Under the pieces are notes generated by a model, which searched no databases, had not been told where the DNA came from, and saw nothing but the letters and a program-made list of their open reading frames with translations. From assembly GCF_001612765.1 (NCBI RefSeq), contig NZ_BDBB01000016.1, positions 124,001 to 188,000 of the forward strand: DNA of 64,000 nucleotides, given 5' to 3'. This document shows, in pieces, positions 17,930 to 26,460 of the stretch (its first letter is position 1; each line of letters begins with the position of its first letter). The stretch comes from Nocardia arthritidis NBRC 100137. Its GTDB lineage: Bacteria; Actinomycetota; Actinomycetes; Mycobacteriales; Mycobacteriaceae. Both the position numbers and the translations under genes were made by a program.

Positions 17930-18501
17930 TACGAGTTCCTCATCAGGTAGCGCTTGTATTCCGCGAGTTCGTGTTCGAGCTCATCATCGGTGCGGTCAGC
18001 CCATGTGCCGTCTTCGTGGAACCGTGGGCGCTGTTGCCGGATCTGATTCGCGCAGTCGAGGATGTCGTGCGCGATATAGGACGGGCTGGCCGTGGCCGCC
18101 CACCGCGGATCGATCTCGATGCTGCCGATGCGCGAGATGCTCGCGGCCACCGTGATCGAGGGCACTCCGGAGTCGGTCACCGGCCCTCGCCCTACGAATT
18201 CATCACTCAGTCGCAGCGATCGTTCGACCATCTCGTATTCGGCGAGCGATCGGGTATCGAGGAGCGTAATCAGTTGCATACGGCGAGACGGGGATACGGT
18301 CAGTTCGGTCCATCTGCCAGATGCGATGACCGGCGCGTCATGCCGCCACAGCGCCAAATAATAGCCGGTCATCGCTGCTGCGGAGAGGTCCAGCGGATCC
18401 AGGCGGTCATGGACATTCCGGCTCACATCGACGTTCACCGGAAGGCGGTCCTCGTCCAGATTCATTGTGAACACGCCGACTCCGATCAAGCCAGTGGCCA
18501 C
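17929..18501 (-). CDS. ESX-locus protein with YbaB/EbfC-like C-terminus
   Basis: 190 residues and first gene of the four-gene operon. The first 110 residues (YYLALWRHDAPVIASGRWTE, LITLLDTRSLAEYEMVERSL) match nothing I recognise. The C-terminal part (SISRIGSIEIDPRWAATASP through HDILDCANQIRQ) resembles the C-terminal half of YbaB/EbfC proteins found in Nocardia ESX loci. A GTG at 18501 is used. The ATG at 18465 is an alternative, with GGAG about 12 nt upstream. Confidence 0.55.
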   Translation of the reverse strand: MATGLIGVGVFTMNLDEDRLPVNVDVSRNVHDRLDPLDLSAAAMTGYYLALWRHDAPVIASGRWTELTVSPSRRMQLITLLDTRSLAEYEMVERSLRLSDEFVGRGPVTDSGVPSITVAASISRIGSIEIDPRWAATASPSYIAHDILDCANQIRQQRPRFHEDGTWADRTDDELEHELAEYKRYLMRNS

Positions 18502-18879
18502 ACTTCCCCCTTTGTCTTCACTGCAGTGGGATTGTTCTGCCGAATGGCCGCTACCGAATCAAGTGACAAACGGGCTGCAATTCATCGCGGCCCCGCAAGT
18601 CGCCAGCCCCCTCGCGGCCAGCCGTAGTGCTCCAGCAATAAAGTGGTTCGTTCCCCTCAGGCTGTTGCCGAACAGACACTACCGTTCTGTTTGCTGCCCC
18701 GGCAAGGGCGAGGTCACGTCTTGGACGGTCGGTCCTGCCGCAGCGTGCTTCGCCGCGAGAACCACACTCGGGCAATACATGCGCCCCGGCAGAGTCACGT
18801 GAAGACGAGACTCGGTCGCGTACGGACGCACCGCCGCTGGATCCAGTCCCCGCGCGACCGGCGAGCAGCGGACCCACGC
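18502..18879. other. Intergenic region, no gene seen
   Basis: 378 bp between the EspG-like gene and the four-gene ESX operon, both on the minus strand. No convincing reading frame on either strand. It should hold the promoter of the operon starting at 18501. Confidence 0.5.
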
Positions 18880-19656
18880 CTACCAGGTTTCGGGGCGGGT
18901 GGGTTCGAGGCGTTCGAGGGCTTGGGTGATCCAGGTTGTGAAGTGGGTGGTCAGGTCGGTGGGGGTGGTGGGGCGGATGGTGATGTGGTCGGTGCGGTGT
19001 TCGGTGTAGCGGCCGTCGTCGGAGATGTCGTGCCATTGGAGGACTTTGGTGGGTTTTGTGCGGGTGTGTAGGGGAGCGATGAGGAGGACGGCGGTGCCGC
19101 CGCCGTCGACGGGACGACCGAGCAGGCGCTGGTATTGCTCGCGGGGAGTGTTGCGGGCATTGTCCTTGAGGTAGGTGTCGCGGCGGGGGGTCAGGTCGTC
19201 GGGATGGAAGGTGGCCGGTCGCTCGGCTCCGGGGGCGCAGGGAGGGATGGCGTTCACGAGGCGTGCCGGGAGTTGATCGGCGGGGAACATGCGTGCGCGG
19301 ATCGGGCCGTGCTCGGTTTGGTTGCCCGCTTGGCTGAGGACGACGGCGCGGTAGGTGTCGCGTGCGCCGAGGATCCGGTACTCGCGGATGTCGTCGGGAC
19401 CGGTGCTGTTCTTGTGCTTGCACGTGCCGCCGAGGATCTCGATGCGGAGGTGGGAGTCGCCCAAGGTGCGGAAGGCCGCGGCGATCTCGTCGCGTTCGTC
19501 GGCGGAATAGCGCTTCCACACGGCGGTGCGGTGGGCGGCGAAGTCGTCGCGGAAGGCGAAACGACTGGTGTAGCGCAAGGGGCCGGGGATGCGATCGTGG
19601 GCGTCGCCGTACCAGAGAGCGGCGAAGTCGTCGGGATCCCAGGTCCATTCAGCCAT
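18880..19656 (-). CDS. EspG-family ESX secretion chaperone-like protein
   Basis: 258 residues from the ATG at 19656. The N-terminus MAEWTWDPDDFAALWYGDAH matches the start typical of EspG proteins, followed by the mixed strand/helix body (HLRIEILGGTCKHKN, YRAVVLSQAGNQTEHGPIRA). EspG proteins are cytosolic chaperones that bind PE/PPE-type ESX substrates. The C-terminal 60 residues are rich in Thr and end in an amphipathic helix (WITQALERLEP). It follows the 383-residue WXG/PPE-like gene by 105 bp, the likely client. Confidence 0.75.
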   Translation of the reverse strand: MAEWTWDPDDFAALWYGDAHDRIPGPLRYTSRFAFRDDFAAHRTAVWKRYSADERDEIAAAFRTLGDSHLRIEILGGTCKHKNSTGPDDIREYRILGARDTYRAVVLSQAGNQTEHGPIRARMFPADQLPARLVNAIPPCAPGAERPATFHPDDLTPRRDTYLKDNARNTPREQYQRLLGRPVDGGGTAVLLIAPLHTRTKPTKVLQWHDISDDGRYTEHRTDHITIRPTTPTDLTTHFTTWITQALERLEPTRPETW

Positions 19657-19761
19657 GTGAGGTCCAATCCGGCCGCGTGAAGGCGGCCAATGTCCACGCG
19701 CGCACACCCGCCGCCGATACGCGATGCGGGCGTTCGCGAAGTCGAGAAGGGTGTGGCCCGG

Positions 19762-20913
19762 TCAGTCGGGCGTGCCGCCGATGACGCCGCCGGGCAACGT
19801 TCTCGGGACTTCGCCGAGCAGCTCGTCGGTGTTCTCCTGGGTGATCAGGTAGTCCGGTGTCTTGTGCTCGGATTCGTCGTCCTTGCCGCCGCCGCGAGCG
19901 CCGGGGGCCATCATGCCCGGCGTACCACTCGTGCCGCGGACCGAGGTATTCGTTGCCGCGGCCGGATTCACCGATGTGCTCGCGGTGCCCGGTGCGCCCG
20001 CGATGCTGCGCCCCGGTTGCGGCTGGTTCGTGGTGCCGGGAGTTCCGGGACTGCTCGGGGAGCCCGGGCTGTGCGGAGTCGGCGTGCCGGCCGGCACGGT
20101 TTTGGTCGGGTCCGTCGTACTGGCCGGAGTCGTCGATGTGGGGTCGACGCCTGCGGGTGTGGTCGAGGTGTCCGTCGCTGTCGTGTCGGAGGATTGCTGG
20201 TCCTGCGTCGACTCGTCGGTGGACTGCTGCTCCTCGGTGCTCGTCTCGTCGGGCTTGCCGTCGCCGTCCTGGTCGCCGGGAGTGCCGGTGTCGGTAGGAC
20301 TGGTGCCGGGACCGTTCGTCGTGGGCCCGCCGCTGTCGTCGCTGGGATGTCCATCCGGCGGGGGCGCTGGAATGTCCACCGATGCGGTCGGGCCGACCGG
20401 AGTGGGCAGCACCGGGATCTTGCCGTCCATCTCGCTGAACGGCTGTACGTAGAACTCCTTCATCGCGACCCGCGCGGACTGCTCGGCCTCGGACCGGTCG
20501 TCCGACAGAATCCAGCGCGTCGGATGAAAGATCCGCTCCCCGACGGAGAAATCGATGAGGTCCGGGAGCGCCTTCTTCGTATCTGCGATCGCGGTGGCGG
20601 CGTCGCGGACCCGGTAGTACAACTCCTCCAGGGAGGTCGTCAGATTCTGCGCGTCGCTGGTGTATTTGGCGATGGCGCTCTTGGACTGCTCCGCGGCGGG
20701 GCCGGACCAGGCTTGCGCTATGGAGGTCTGGATGGAGCGAGCGAAGGTTTCGACACCCCGCTCCCACTCGTTGCGAGCTTGCCAGTACGTGTCGGCTTGG
20801 CTGAACGCGTCGGTGGGATCGAGCGGCTTGAACGTGTCGTTGATCCGCGAGTGTTCCCAGCTGTCGGCGTGCTCGCCACCGTTCGGGATGCGCTTGTTCT
20901 CGTAGCCGCTCAT
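19762..20913 (-). CDS. WXG/PPE-like ESX substrate with long disordered tail
   Basis: 383 residues. The N-terminal 150 residues are a helical bundle with a WSGPAAEQSK turn typical of WXG100/PPE-like ESX substrates. Residues about 175-350 are a low-complexity linker rich in Pro, Thr, Ser and Asp. The end, PDYLITQENTDELLGEVP, is the conserved C-terminal motif seen in Nocardia proteins of this type. The ATG overlaps the upstream stop as ATGA. It is probably exported with the help of the EspG-like protein encoded downstream. Confidence 0.75.
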   Translation of the reverse strand: MSGYENKRIPNGGEHADSWEHSRINDTFKPLDPTDAFSQADTYWQARNEWERGVETFARSIQTSIAQAWSGPAAEQSKSAIAKYTSDAQNLTTSLEELYYRVRDAATAIADTKKALPDLIDFSVGERIFHPTRWILSDDRSEAEQSARVAMKEFYVQPFSEMDGKIPVLPTPVGPTASVDIPAPPPDGHPSDDSGGPTTNGPGTSPTDTGTPGDQDGDGKPDETSTEEQQSTDESTQDQQSSDTTATDTSTTPAGVDPTSTTPASTTDPTKTVPAGTPTPHSPGSPSSPGTPGTTNQPQPGRSIAGAPGTASTSVNPAAATNTSVRGTSGTPGMMAPGARGGGKDDESEHKTPDYLITQENTDELLGEVPRTLPGGVIGGTPD

Positions 20914-21389
20914 TCGTTCGTCCCGAGCGGAAGCCGGGGCGGTGCGAATTGGACCCCTGCGGGTGGACGCTCGGGGAGGGTGGTGTTCAGTCTGTTGAAG
21001 TCTGCCGCGAAATCGCTGTCCACCTGCATGATTCGGTCCCGGGCGAGCCGGTGCACTTCTTGGATGTCCTCGACGATGCGGTAGTGATCTTCCATGATCT
21101 GATGGACGCTGTTGCGGTCCTCGGCTCCGCGAGCCTTCTTCTTGAATCTATCAACCAAGGTTTGTGCCGAGACCATCTCGCCGTTGCCCTCGCCCAAGCC
21201 CCAGTGGGACTGCCGTGAAACAAAGTCCATAGACCTCTGGATCGACCGAATGGCGATTTTGAAGTACTCACAGTCTCGGTCTATGTAGATGAAGTCCTCT
21301 GCGGACATCTGGATGCCTAACTGTCCCTCCCGTGCCGCGTTCAAGACGTTGGTCATCGGCCGAAGCGGCTGCGTGCTGTCGTCACCCAT
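20910..21389 (-). CDS. Helical ESX-accessory protein
   Basis: 159 residues, first gene of the operon leading to the WXG/PPE-like and EspG-like genes. It is mostly helical, with IYIDRDCEYFKIAIRSIQRS, then a central HWGLGEGNGEMVSAQTLVDR turn, then a second long helix; the ends are proline-rich. Size and helix-turn-helix layout suggest a WXG100-like partner of the next gene product. No signal peptide. No named family is recognised. Confidence 0.6.
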   Translation of the reverse strand: MGDDSTQPLRPMTNVLNAAREGQLGIQMSAEDFIYIDRDCEYFKIAIRSIQRSMDFVSRQSHWGLGEGNGEMVSAQTLVDRFKKKARGAEDRNSVHQIMEDHYRIVEDIQEVHRLARDRIMQVDSDFAADFNRLNTTLPERPPAGVQFAPPRLPLGTNE

Positions 21390-21430
21390 GTGCTACTCCC
21401 TCCCGGTGAGTTCGATCGCATCAGCGTCTT

Positions 21431-21997
21431 TTAGATTGTGGCAGGCATCGTCGGCACTACCTTCTCCGCGAAGGTCTTCGCGAGCGCGCATGTGTCGAGG
21501 TGGCCCGTATTACGATTCGACGGCGGATTACTCAAGAAGAATTCGAGGCTTCCGCCCTTCATCTCCACATTTATCGTGCACACCTCGTCGGGGTGCTCTT
21601 CGACCTGTCGTGTAGAGATGGCGCGACGACTGTTGATCGTGTATTCGCGAGTATCCGCAAACTTCTTGTCCCGCACCATGTCCACGGTTATGTTTGTCGT
21701 GGTTACGGCGGGTGCGTACCCGTCGGGCTGGACCCATCCGCAACCACGCCACTTGACTCCCCCGGATGCATCGTGGTCTTCGTTGGTCCTGTGGCGCAGG
21801 TTCTCCGAATCGAGCACGCGCTGCGGAATGTCGGTGCACGGGTCATAACCGGAGGGCACATCAGCGGCGATGCTCGGGCTGGTGGAGACAGCTCCGGTCG
21901 GCGCGGCATCATCAGCGGAGGAATCGCAGCCTGTCAGAACCAGTGCGGCGCTGACGGCGAGGACGGTCAGTCGCCGAGAAGTCCGTCCTGATGTCAT
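21431..21997 (-). CDS. DUF3558 lipoprotein
   Basis: 188 residues from the ATG at 21997, preceded by GGGGAA. Signal peptide with lipobox LTGC at about residues 22-25, a Ser/Ala/Thr-rich linker, then the DUF3558 pattern: YDPCTDIPQRVL, WRGCGW, an EVCTINVEMKGG core and a terminal LDTCALAKTFAEKVVPTMP. DUF3558 lipoproteins are common in Nocardia next to ESX genes. Their role is unknown. It is probably in the envelope and transcribed towards the ESX operon. Confidence 0.85.
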   Translation of the reverse strand: MTSGRTSRRLTVLAVSAALVLTGCDSSADDAAPTGAVSTSPSIAADVPSGYDPCTDIPQRVLDSENLRHRTNEDHDASGGVKWRGCGWVQPDGYAPAVTTTNITVDMVRDKKFADTREYTINSRRAISTRQVEEHPDEVCTINVEMKGGSLEFFLSNPPSNRNTGHLDTCALAKTFAEKVVPTMPATI

Positions 21998-22204
21998 TGG
22001 TTCCCCTTGCACCGGTAATTGTCCTGGCTCTTCGAGGCCGGACCGGCTTCTCCGCCCCCCGCAGCGAATGTCGACGCTACCGGCGGGTTTCATCGGGTGC
22101 AAGCGGTCCGACGAGCGAGCCGATGCGACGGGAGCCGTGGGGTTGTGCAGGCAGTCCCGGAACCCCTGGCGAGGGAGGCCCCGGGATCGCGGATAGAAGC
22201 CTGC

Positions 22205-22417
22205 TCAGGACTGCGACCGGTCGAGTCCGCCGCTTGTGATGCGGGCAGTGAACGAGTGCCACTCGTGGGTGGGGAACACGAGCGCCGGGCCTGCGGGGTC
22301 TTTGGAGTCGCGTACACCCACCGCGCCTTCGCCCAGGAACGCGACCTCGACGCAGTCTTTCTCAGCGCTGCTGTAGCTGCTCTTGAACCAAGTGACGTCG
22401 GATAGATCGGTGCTCAC
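22205..22417 (-). CDS. DUF397 protein
   Basis: 70 residues: WFKSSYSSAEKDCVEVAFLG, then VGVRDSKDPAGPALVF and WHSFTARI, which are the full DUF397 signature. The GTG overlaps the stop of the upstream XRE/DUF5753 regulator as GTGA. These pairs are abundant in Streptomyces and Nocardia. The DUF397 partner is thought to act together with the regulator, as in the BldB/WhiJ-type modules. Confidence 0.92.
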   Translation of the reverse strand: MSTDLSDVTWFKSSYSSAEKDCVEVAFLGEGAVGVRDSKDPAGPALVFPTHEWHSFTARITSGGLDRSQS

Positions 22418-23292
22418 GCGGCGTACTCCTTCGCGATCTTGTAGATGAGAGCTCGGCTTCGCTCTTGATCCAGTGCCGATCGCTGAATATCGGCGTACGT
22501 CTGGCGATATCGCCGGATCTCGTCGGGCCTCTCAAGATACAGGTCGCCTGTGAGTCCCTGCATGTAAACAACGGGTGGTTCGGTGAGATGGGCGATCGGA
22601 TGCTTCGGGAAGTCGAGCATCACGAACGACCCAGCTCCCAGGCCCGCGTACGCCTCCGCGGCAAGCGGAACCACTCGCACTGAAACATGATCTTGTTCGC
22701 CTACTCTCGCCAGGTGTTCGAGCTGCCGTTCCATTACTGACGGGCCGCCGATCGCGCGGCGCAGTGCGGACTCATCGATGACAGCCTCCAGAAGAACGGG
22801 GTCCGAGTCGTCCAAACGGGCCTTTCGCTTCCTGAACATCTCGATCCTTCGTTCGACCTCATGTCCTGGTATTGCGGGGAGGTCGACCCAGATGAGGGCG
22901 CGTCGATACTCATCGGTTTGCAGAATTCCGGGTAGCAGGGTGGTCTGATAGGAGACGAGACGCTTGGCTACCGCCTCCAGTTCTACGAAGAGGCTGAACT
23001 CTTCGGCGATGGTGTCTCCGTAGGCATGCCACCATCCCGGCCGCTTGGTCTCCTCGACCAGATTGAGCAGGATGGCGGTCCGCTCTTCCGACGCCCCGTA
23101 CACCTTGCACAACCGCTCGATGAAAAGCGGATTCAGCCGGATCGGCTGGCCGGTCTCGATCCTCCACAAGGTCTGTTTGCTCACGTTGATCGCGTCGCGC
23201 GCGTACTCCGCACTGATGCCCGAGTTGACCCGCAGCTCGCGCAAGTGCCTGCCGAGCATGCGGCGGGGGAGGGTGGATCCGGTTGAGCTCAC
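22414..23292 (-). CDS. XRE-family regulator with DUF5753 domain
   Basis: 292 residues. An N-terminal helix-turn-helix (about 10-65, LGRHLRELRVNSGISAEYAR, SKQTLWRIETGQ) is followed by the DUF5753 ligand-binding-like domain (about 95-280, with YQTTLLPGILQTDEYRRAL and a terminal RSRALIYKIAKEYAA). It probably controls its own operon with the DUF397 partner. The GTG start has GGGAA upstream. The 250 bp upstream are shared with a divergent gene. Confidence 0.92.
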   Translation of the reverse strand: MSSTGSTLPRRMLGRHLRELRVNSGISAEYARDAINVSKQTLWRIETGQPIRLNPLFIERLCKVYGASEERTAILLNLVEETKRPGWWHAYGDTIAEEFSLFVELEAVAKRLVSYQTTLLPGILQTDEYRRALIWVDLPAIPGHEVERRIEMFRKRKARLDDSDPVLLEAVIDESALRRAIGGPSVMERQLEHLARVGEQDHVSVRVVPLAAEAYAGLGAGSFVMLDFPKHPIAHLTEPPVVYMQGLTGDLYLERPDEIRRYRQTYADIQRSALDQERSRALIYKIAKEYAA

Positions 23293-23543
23293 GACGAATT
23301 CCCTTTCGTAGCCTAAGTATTGGCTGGGTACCTAACTGGAACCGTGTGGCGGGGGTCCTTGGAACCTGGGCGGATTCCGCCCGCTTCCACTGCTGATTAC
23401 GTTCCCGCCCAGCAATATCCGGTGCTCTACTGATCGCGACCGGTCCGAATCGAAGAAGTGCTGAAACCTTAACCGTCCCAACGGTTACAGGTCCAGCGAC
23501 CGGGATTTCTCGCGTACCGAACTATGTGAATCGAGGTTGGCGA

Positions 23544-24005
23544 ATGAATCATGCGGCATTCGCGGACACACCCGCGTCCCGCTGCGCGTTTTACCGCCGC
23601 ACCTGTGGGCTGCCCGCCGGGATACATCCGGAGATCGGCCGGATCGTGGTGAAGGCCGGCGTGGTGGGCGGGATCACGATGCCCGACAGGCTGGGGCAGT
23701 GCGTGCGCGACGACATGCTTTTCCGTGGCCGGCCGCTCGGCCCGGTCGTCGCGCATATTCGTTCTCGCCGATGGACTTTCCTGTGCCGGCCCGATCTACC
23801 CGACGACATGCGGCTGTTCGCGGCCTTGTTCCGGCTCGATGTCTCGATCGTGCCGTTCGGCAGCGAAATCGCGCTGCCGTCGCCCGCCGACGGGAGCGAC
23901 GTATTCCGCCGATGGGTGGTGGCGCCGCGTGACACGTTCCGTCCGTCCGGCATGGTGATCGTGAATTGCGTGCTGGCCCGCGCGGGCGGGAAAGGCGCGC
24001 CGTGA
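23544..24005 (+). CDS. Conserved Nocardia-type protein of unknown function, coupled to DUF4254
   Basis: 153 residues from the ATG at 23544, with GAGG 7 nt upstream. The body has RCAFYRRTCGLPAGIHPEIG, VVGGITMPDRLGQ, SRRWTFLCRPDLPDD and RDTFRPSGMVIVNC, a pattern I recall from short Nocardia proteins found in many copies per genome. No catalytic motif is apparent and there is no signal peptide. Its stop overlaps the next start as GTGA, so it is co-translated with a DUF4254 protein. Confidence 0.7.
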   Translation: MNHAAFADTPASRCAFYRRTCGLPAGIHPEIGRIVVKAGVVGGITMPDRLGQCVRDDMLFRGRPLGPVVAHIRSRRWTFLCRPDLPDDMRLFAALFRLDVSIVPFGSEIALPSPADGSDVFRRWVVAPRDTFRPSGMVIVNCVLARAGGKGAP

Positions 24006-24424
24006 GCGAGGGCTTGCCGACGCGAAGTGAGCTGCTGAGAGCCTGCCGGGAGGGCGCGCCGCCGCCGGGACATCCGGTGCTGCTGCGGGCACGCGCTCTC
24101 GCGGAGCTGCACACGCGCAGGCTCCGCGAGGAAGAGGTCTGCGACATCGATGAGCGACGGGCCCGGCTGATCCGGGACGTCGACCGCTGGGTCGAGGTTC
24201 GGTTGCCTGCGGCGCGTGGCGGGGCCTATCTGCACACCGAATCGGTCGGCTCGGTGGTCGACCGCCTCGCTCGGCTGAGCGCGTGCGCCTACGCGGCCAT
24301 GGCCGCCGATCAGGGGTGGGACCTGTGGTTCGCCTGGGAGCGGCTGGCCGAGCTGGCGATCGCCTACGAGGATCTGGTCACCGAGTTGAGCAGGGGACGG
24401 CGCCGGTTGCCGGGCGCTTTCTAG
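24002..24424 (+). CDS. DUF4254 protein (copy 1)
   Basis: 140 residues from the GTG at 24002. It carries the family pattern LLRARALAELHTRRL, ERRARLIRDVDRWVE, HTESVGSVVDRLARL and a final AYEDLVTELSRGRRRLPGAF. It is all-helical, with no signal peptide. DUF4254 has no assigned function and is expanded in Nocardia. Two further copies lie at 30543 and 43599. Coupled by GTGA to the gene before it. Confidence 0.85.
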   Translation: MSEGLPTRSELLRACREGAPPPGHPVLLRARALAELHTRRLREEEVCDIDERRARLIRDVDRWVEVRLPAARGGAYLHTESVGSVVDRLARLSACAYAAMAADQGWDLWFAWERLAELAIAYEDLVTELSRGRRRLPGAF

Positions 24425-24442
24425 CAAGCGCCGGTGGCCGGT

Positions 24443-24970
24443 TCAGTTGCGCAGCAAGGTAGCGGCGAGGTGATGTTGCAGTGGTTCGCCGACCGCCGCC
24501 ATCCGCAATGTGTAGTCGATGGTGTCGCCGGACAGGCGCAGTGACCGGCCGAGGGCGGTGACGAGTTTCGCGGTGCTGCTGCGGCCGATGTCGGTGGAGT
24601 CCAATTCCATGCGCAGCGTACCGTCCTCGACCACGAGCGAGCCCTCGCAGATTTCGGTGATACCGGTGGGATGGGCGAGGATCAATTCGACGCGGTCCGG
24701 GCGCGGGCAACGCAGATAGCCGGTCTCGGCGTGCAGCGGCCGGCCGCCGTCGGCGGCGCGGGTCTTCTGCCGGTAGGTGAGGAAGGGGCGGCCGAGATGG
24801 CCGAACCGGATTTCCTCGACATAACCGAACGGCTGAATGGTCGGGTATTCTCCCTGCCCGTTGCCGCGCCACGTGCCGAGCAGTGGAGCGAGCGGAGCGA
24901 TATCGGGATGCAGCGCAATAGCAGGCTGGGGTTCGACCACGGCGAACAGCCTAAACCCGTCCTCGTTCAA
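24443..24970 (-). CDS. Nitrobindin-like beta-barrel (heme-binding FABP-like)
   Basis: 175 residues with the nitrobindin signatures GTWRGNGQGEYPTIQPFGY, RPFLTYRQKTRA, HAETGYLR, ELILAHPTGITEICEGSL and the terminal MAAVGEPLQHHLAATLLR. Known members bind ferric heme b in a beta-barrel and react with NO or peroxynitrite in the cytosol. The start is uncertain: a TTG at 24970, or a GTG about 30 bp later. It is divergent from the TIGR03118-like gene with an IdeR-like box between them, so iron control is possible. Confidence 0.85.
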   Translation of the reverse strand: MNEDGFRLFAVVEPQPAIALHPDIAPLAPLLGTWRGNGQGEYPTIQPFGYVEEIRFGHLGRPFLTYRQKTRAADGGRPLHAETGYLRCPRPDRVELILAHPTGITEICEGSLVVEDGTLRMELDSTDIGRSSTAKLVTALGRSLRLSGDTIDYTLRMAAVGEPLQHHLAATLLRN

Positions 24971-25001
24971 CCGTTCGGGTACTCCCGAATTTGCTCCACG
25001 C

Positions 25002-25020
25002 TAAGGTTAGCTTCGCCTTA
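25002..25020. promoter_or_regulatory. Putative IdeR/DtxR iron box
   Basis: TAAGGTTAGCTTCGCCTTA matches 13 of 19 positions of the IdeR consensus TTAGGTTAGGCTAACCTAA, with both outer half-sites well kept. It lies between the divergent nitrobindin-like and TIGR03118-like genes, 36 bp upstream of the chosen start of the latter. It is an inference from consensus only. Confidence 0.45.
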
Positions 25021-25056
25021 TCACCAATGTGGTGTGGTCGGAAAGGAAACAAGAAG

Positions 25057-26412
25057 TTGAACGGACGTTGGAATGAGTCGCACCGTGGCGGTCTGCCTCG
25101 GTCGCGGACCCGGAGTGGTCTGCTGCGCGCGTCGGCGCTCGGTGTCGCGTTGATCGTGGCGGCGGGCTGCTCGGACTCGAAGTCGGACGACGTGCCCGCG
25201 CTCGACGGCAACAAATACGTCCAGACGAATCTCGCGGCCAACAACGCGGAGTACAAGGCGCAGTTCACTTTCCCCGACCTGGTGAACGCCTGGGGGCTGG
25301 CCGACCGGCCCAAGGGCGCCGGTGGGCACTTCTGGGTCGGTGCCGGCGGTAAATCGTTCCAGTTCGTCGGCGATGTGACCAAGTCCTCGGACGGGAGGGT
25401 GCAGAAGCTCTTCCAAGACGATTTGAAGATCGTCACCATTCCCGGCGCCGACGCCGACACTTCGGACAAGAGCGTGGGCAAGACCACCGGCGTGGTGTTC
25501 AACCCCGCGCCGATCACCTCCGATCTGTTCGTCGTCCACGATCAGCCGGTGGAAGCGGAAGGCGGGCCGCTGAACGGTTCGGCGCGGTTCATCTTCGCAA
25601 CCGACTCCGGCAAGATCTCCGCCTGGACCGAGCTGGGCTTCGAGGGCCGGATCGTGCGCCACGACGGGCCCGCGAACCTGGTCTTCGACGGCCAGCCGCA
25701 GGGGATGCAGTTCTTCGGCATCGCGCTCGCCCCGTCCGGTGACAAGCTGCTGGCCGCCGACTTCGGCGCCGACCCGCAGGTCCGGACGTTCGACCGCAAC
25801 TGGCAGCTGATCCCGACCGCAGGCTTCGCCAACCCGTTCGCGACCGGTGACGCGATCGACCCGGCCGCGCCGGAGAAGGGCAAGAAGGCCAAGCCCGGCG
25901 ATCCCGCGCCGTTCAACGTCTCGACCGTCGGTAACCGGGTGTTCGTCGCCTACGCCACCACGCAGCCGGACGAGAAGGACGCGACCGGGTTCGACGCCGG
26001 CGAGGAGGATTCGCTGGATAAGGACGAAGAGCAGGGCGCGGGCGGCAAACCGGACAAGGGCAAGCTCGCCGAGTTCGACGCCAACGGCAAGCTGGTGCGC
26101 ATCATCGATGACGGCAAGCGCCTCAACGCGCCCTGGGCGGTGACGATCGCGCCGGACGGGTTCGGGCCGCTCAGCGGCAAACTGCTGGTCGGCAACTTCG
26201 GCGGCGCCGGGCACGTGCTGGCCTACGACGACACCACCGGCAAGTTCGCCGATTACCTGCGCGATGCCGACGGCAAGCCGGTCGCGATCGAGGGACTGTG
26301 GGCGTTGATGTTCGGCAACGGCGAGAGCCTCGGTGACGCGGACTCGCTGTACTTCACAGCCGGGCCCGATGATGAGAAGGACGGTCTGTTCGGCAAGCTG
26401 CGCTTGAAGTAG
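25057..26412 (+). CDS. TIGR03118-family beta-propeller lipoprotein
   Basis: 451 residues from the TTG at 25057, chosen because AAAGGAAAC lies upstream and earlier starts overlap the IdeR-like box. A basic N-terminus and hydrophobic stretch end in the lipobox VAAGC. The body has repeated blade-like segments, VNAWGLADRP, GIALAPSGDKLLAADFG, APWAVTIAPDGFGPLSGKLL and VGNFGGAGHVLAY, typical of the TIGR03118 family. An acidic Lys/Asp/Glu-rich insert lies near residues 305-340. Function is not known. The possible iron box upstream suggests a role in iron limitation. Confidence 0.8.
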   Translation: MNGRWNESHRGGLPRSRTRSGLLRASALGVALIVAAGCSDSKSDDVPALDGNKYVQTNLAANNAEYKAQFTFPDLVNAWGLADRPKGAGGHFWVGAGGKSFQFVGDVTKSSDGRVQKLFQDDLKIVTIPGADADTSDKSVGKTTGVVFNPAPITSDLFVVHDQPVEAEGGPLNGSARFIFATDSGKISAWTELGFEGRIVRHDGPANLVFDGQPQGMQFFGIALAPSGDKLLAADFGADPQVRTFDRNWQLIPTAGFANPFATGDAIDPAAPEKGKKAKPGDPAPFNVSTVGNRVFVAYATTQPDEKDATGFDAGEEDSLDKDEEQGAGGKPDKGKLAEFDANGKLVRIIDDGKRLNAPWAVTIAPDGFGPLSGKLLVGNFGGAGHVLAYDDTTGKFADYLRDADGKPVAIEGLWALMFGNGESLGDADSLYFTAGPDDEKDGLFGKLRLK

Positions 26413-26422
26413 GCCCGTTCCC

Positions 26423-26455
26423 GAGCAGCCCGCACCGGATCGGTGCGGGCTGCTC
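26423..26455. terminator. Bidirectional hairpin terminator
   Basis: Perfect 15-bp inverted repeat, GAGCAGCCCGCACCG (26423-26437) and CGGTGCGGGCTGCTC (26441-26455), with a 3-nt loop. It lies between the convergent stops at 26412 and 26461, so it can end transcription from both sides. Confidence 0.85.
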
Positions 26456-26460
26456 GCGCG

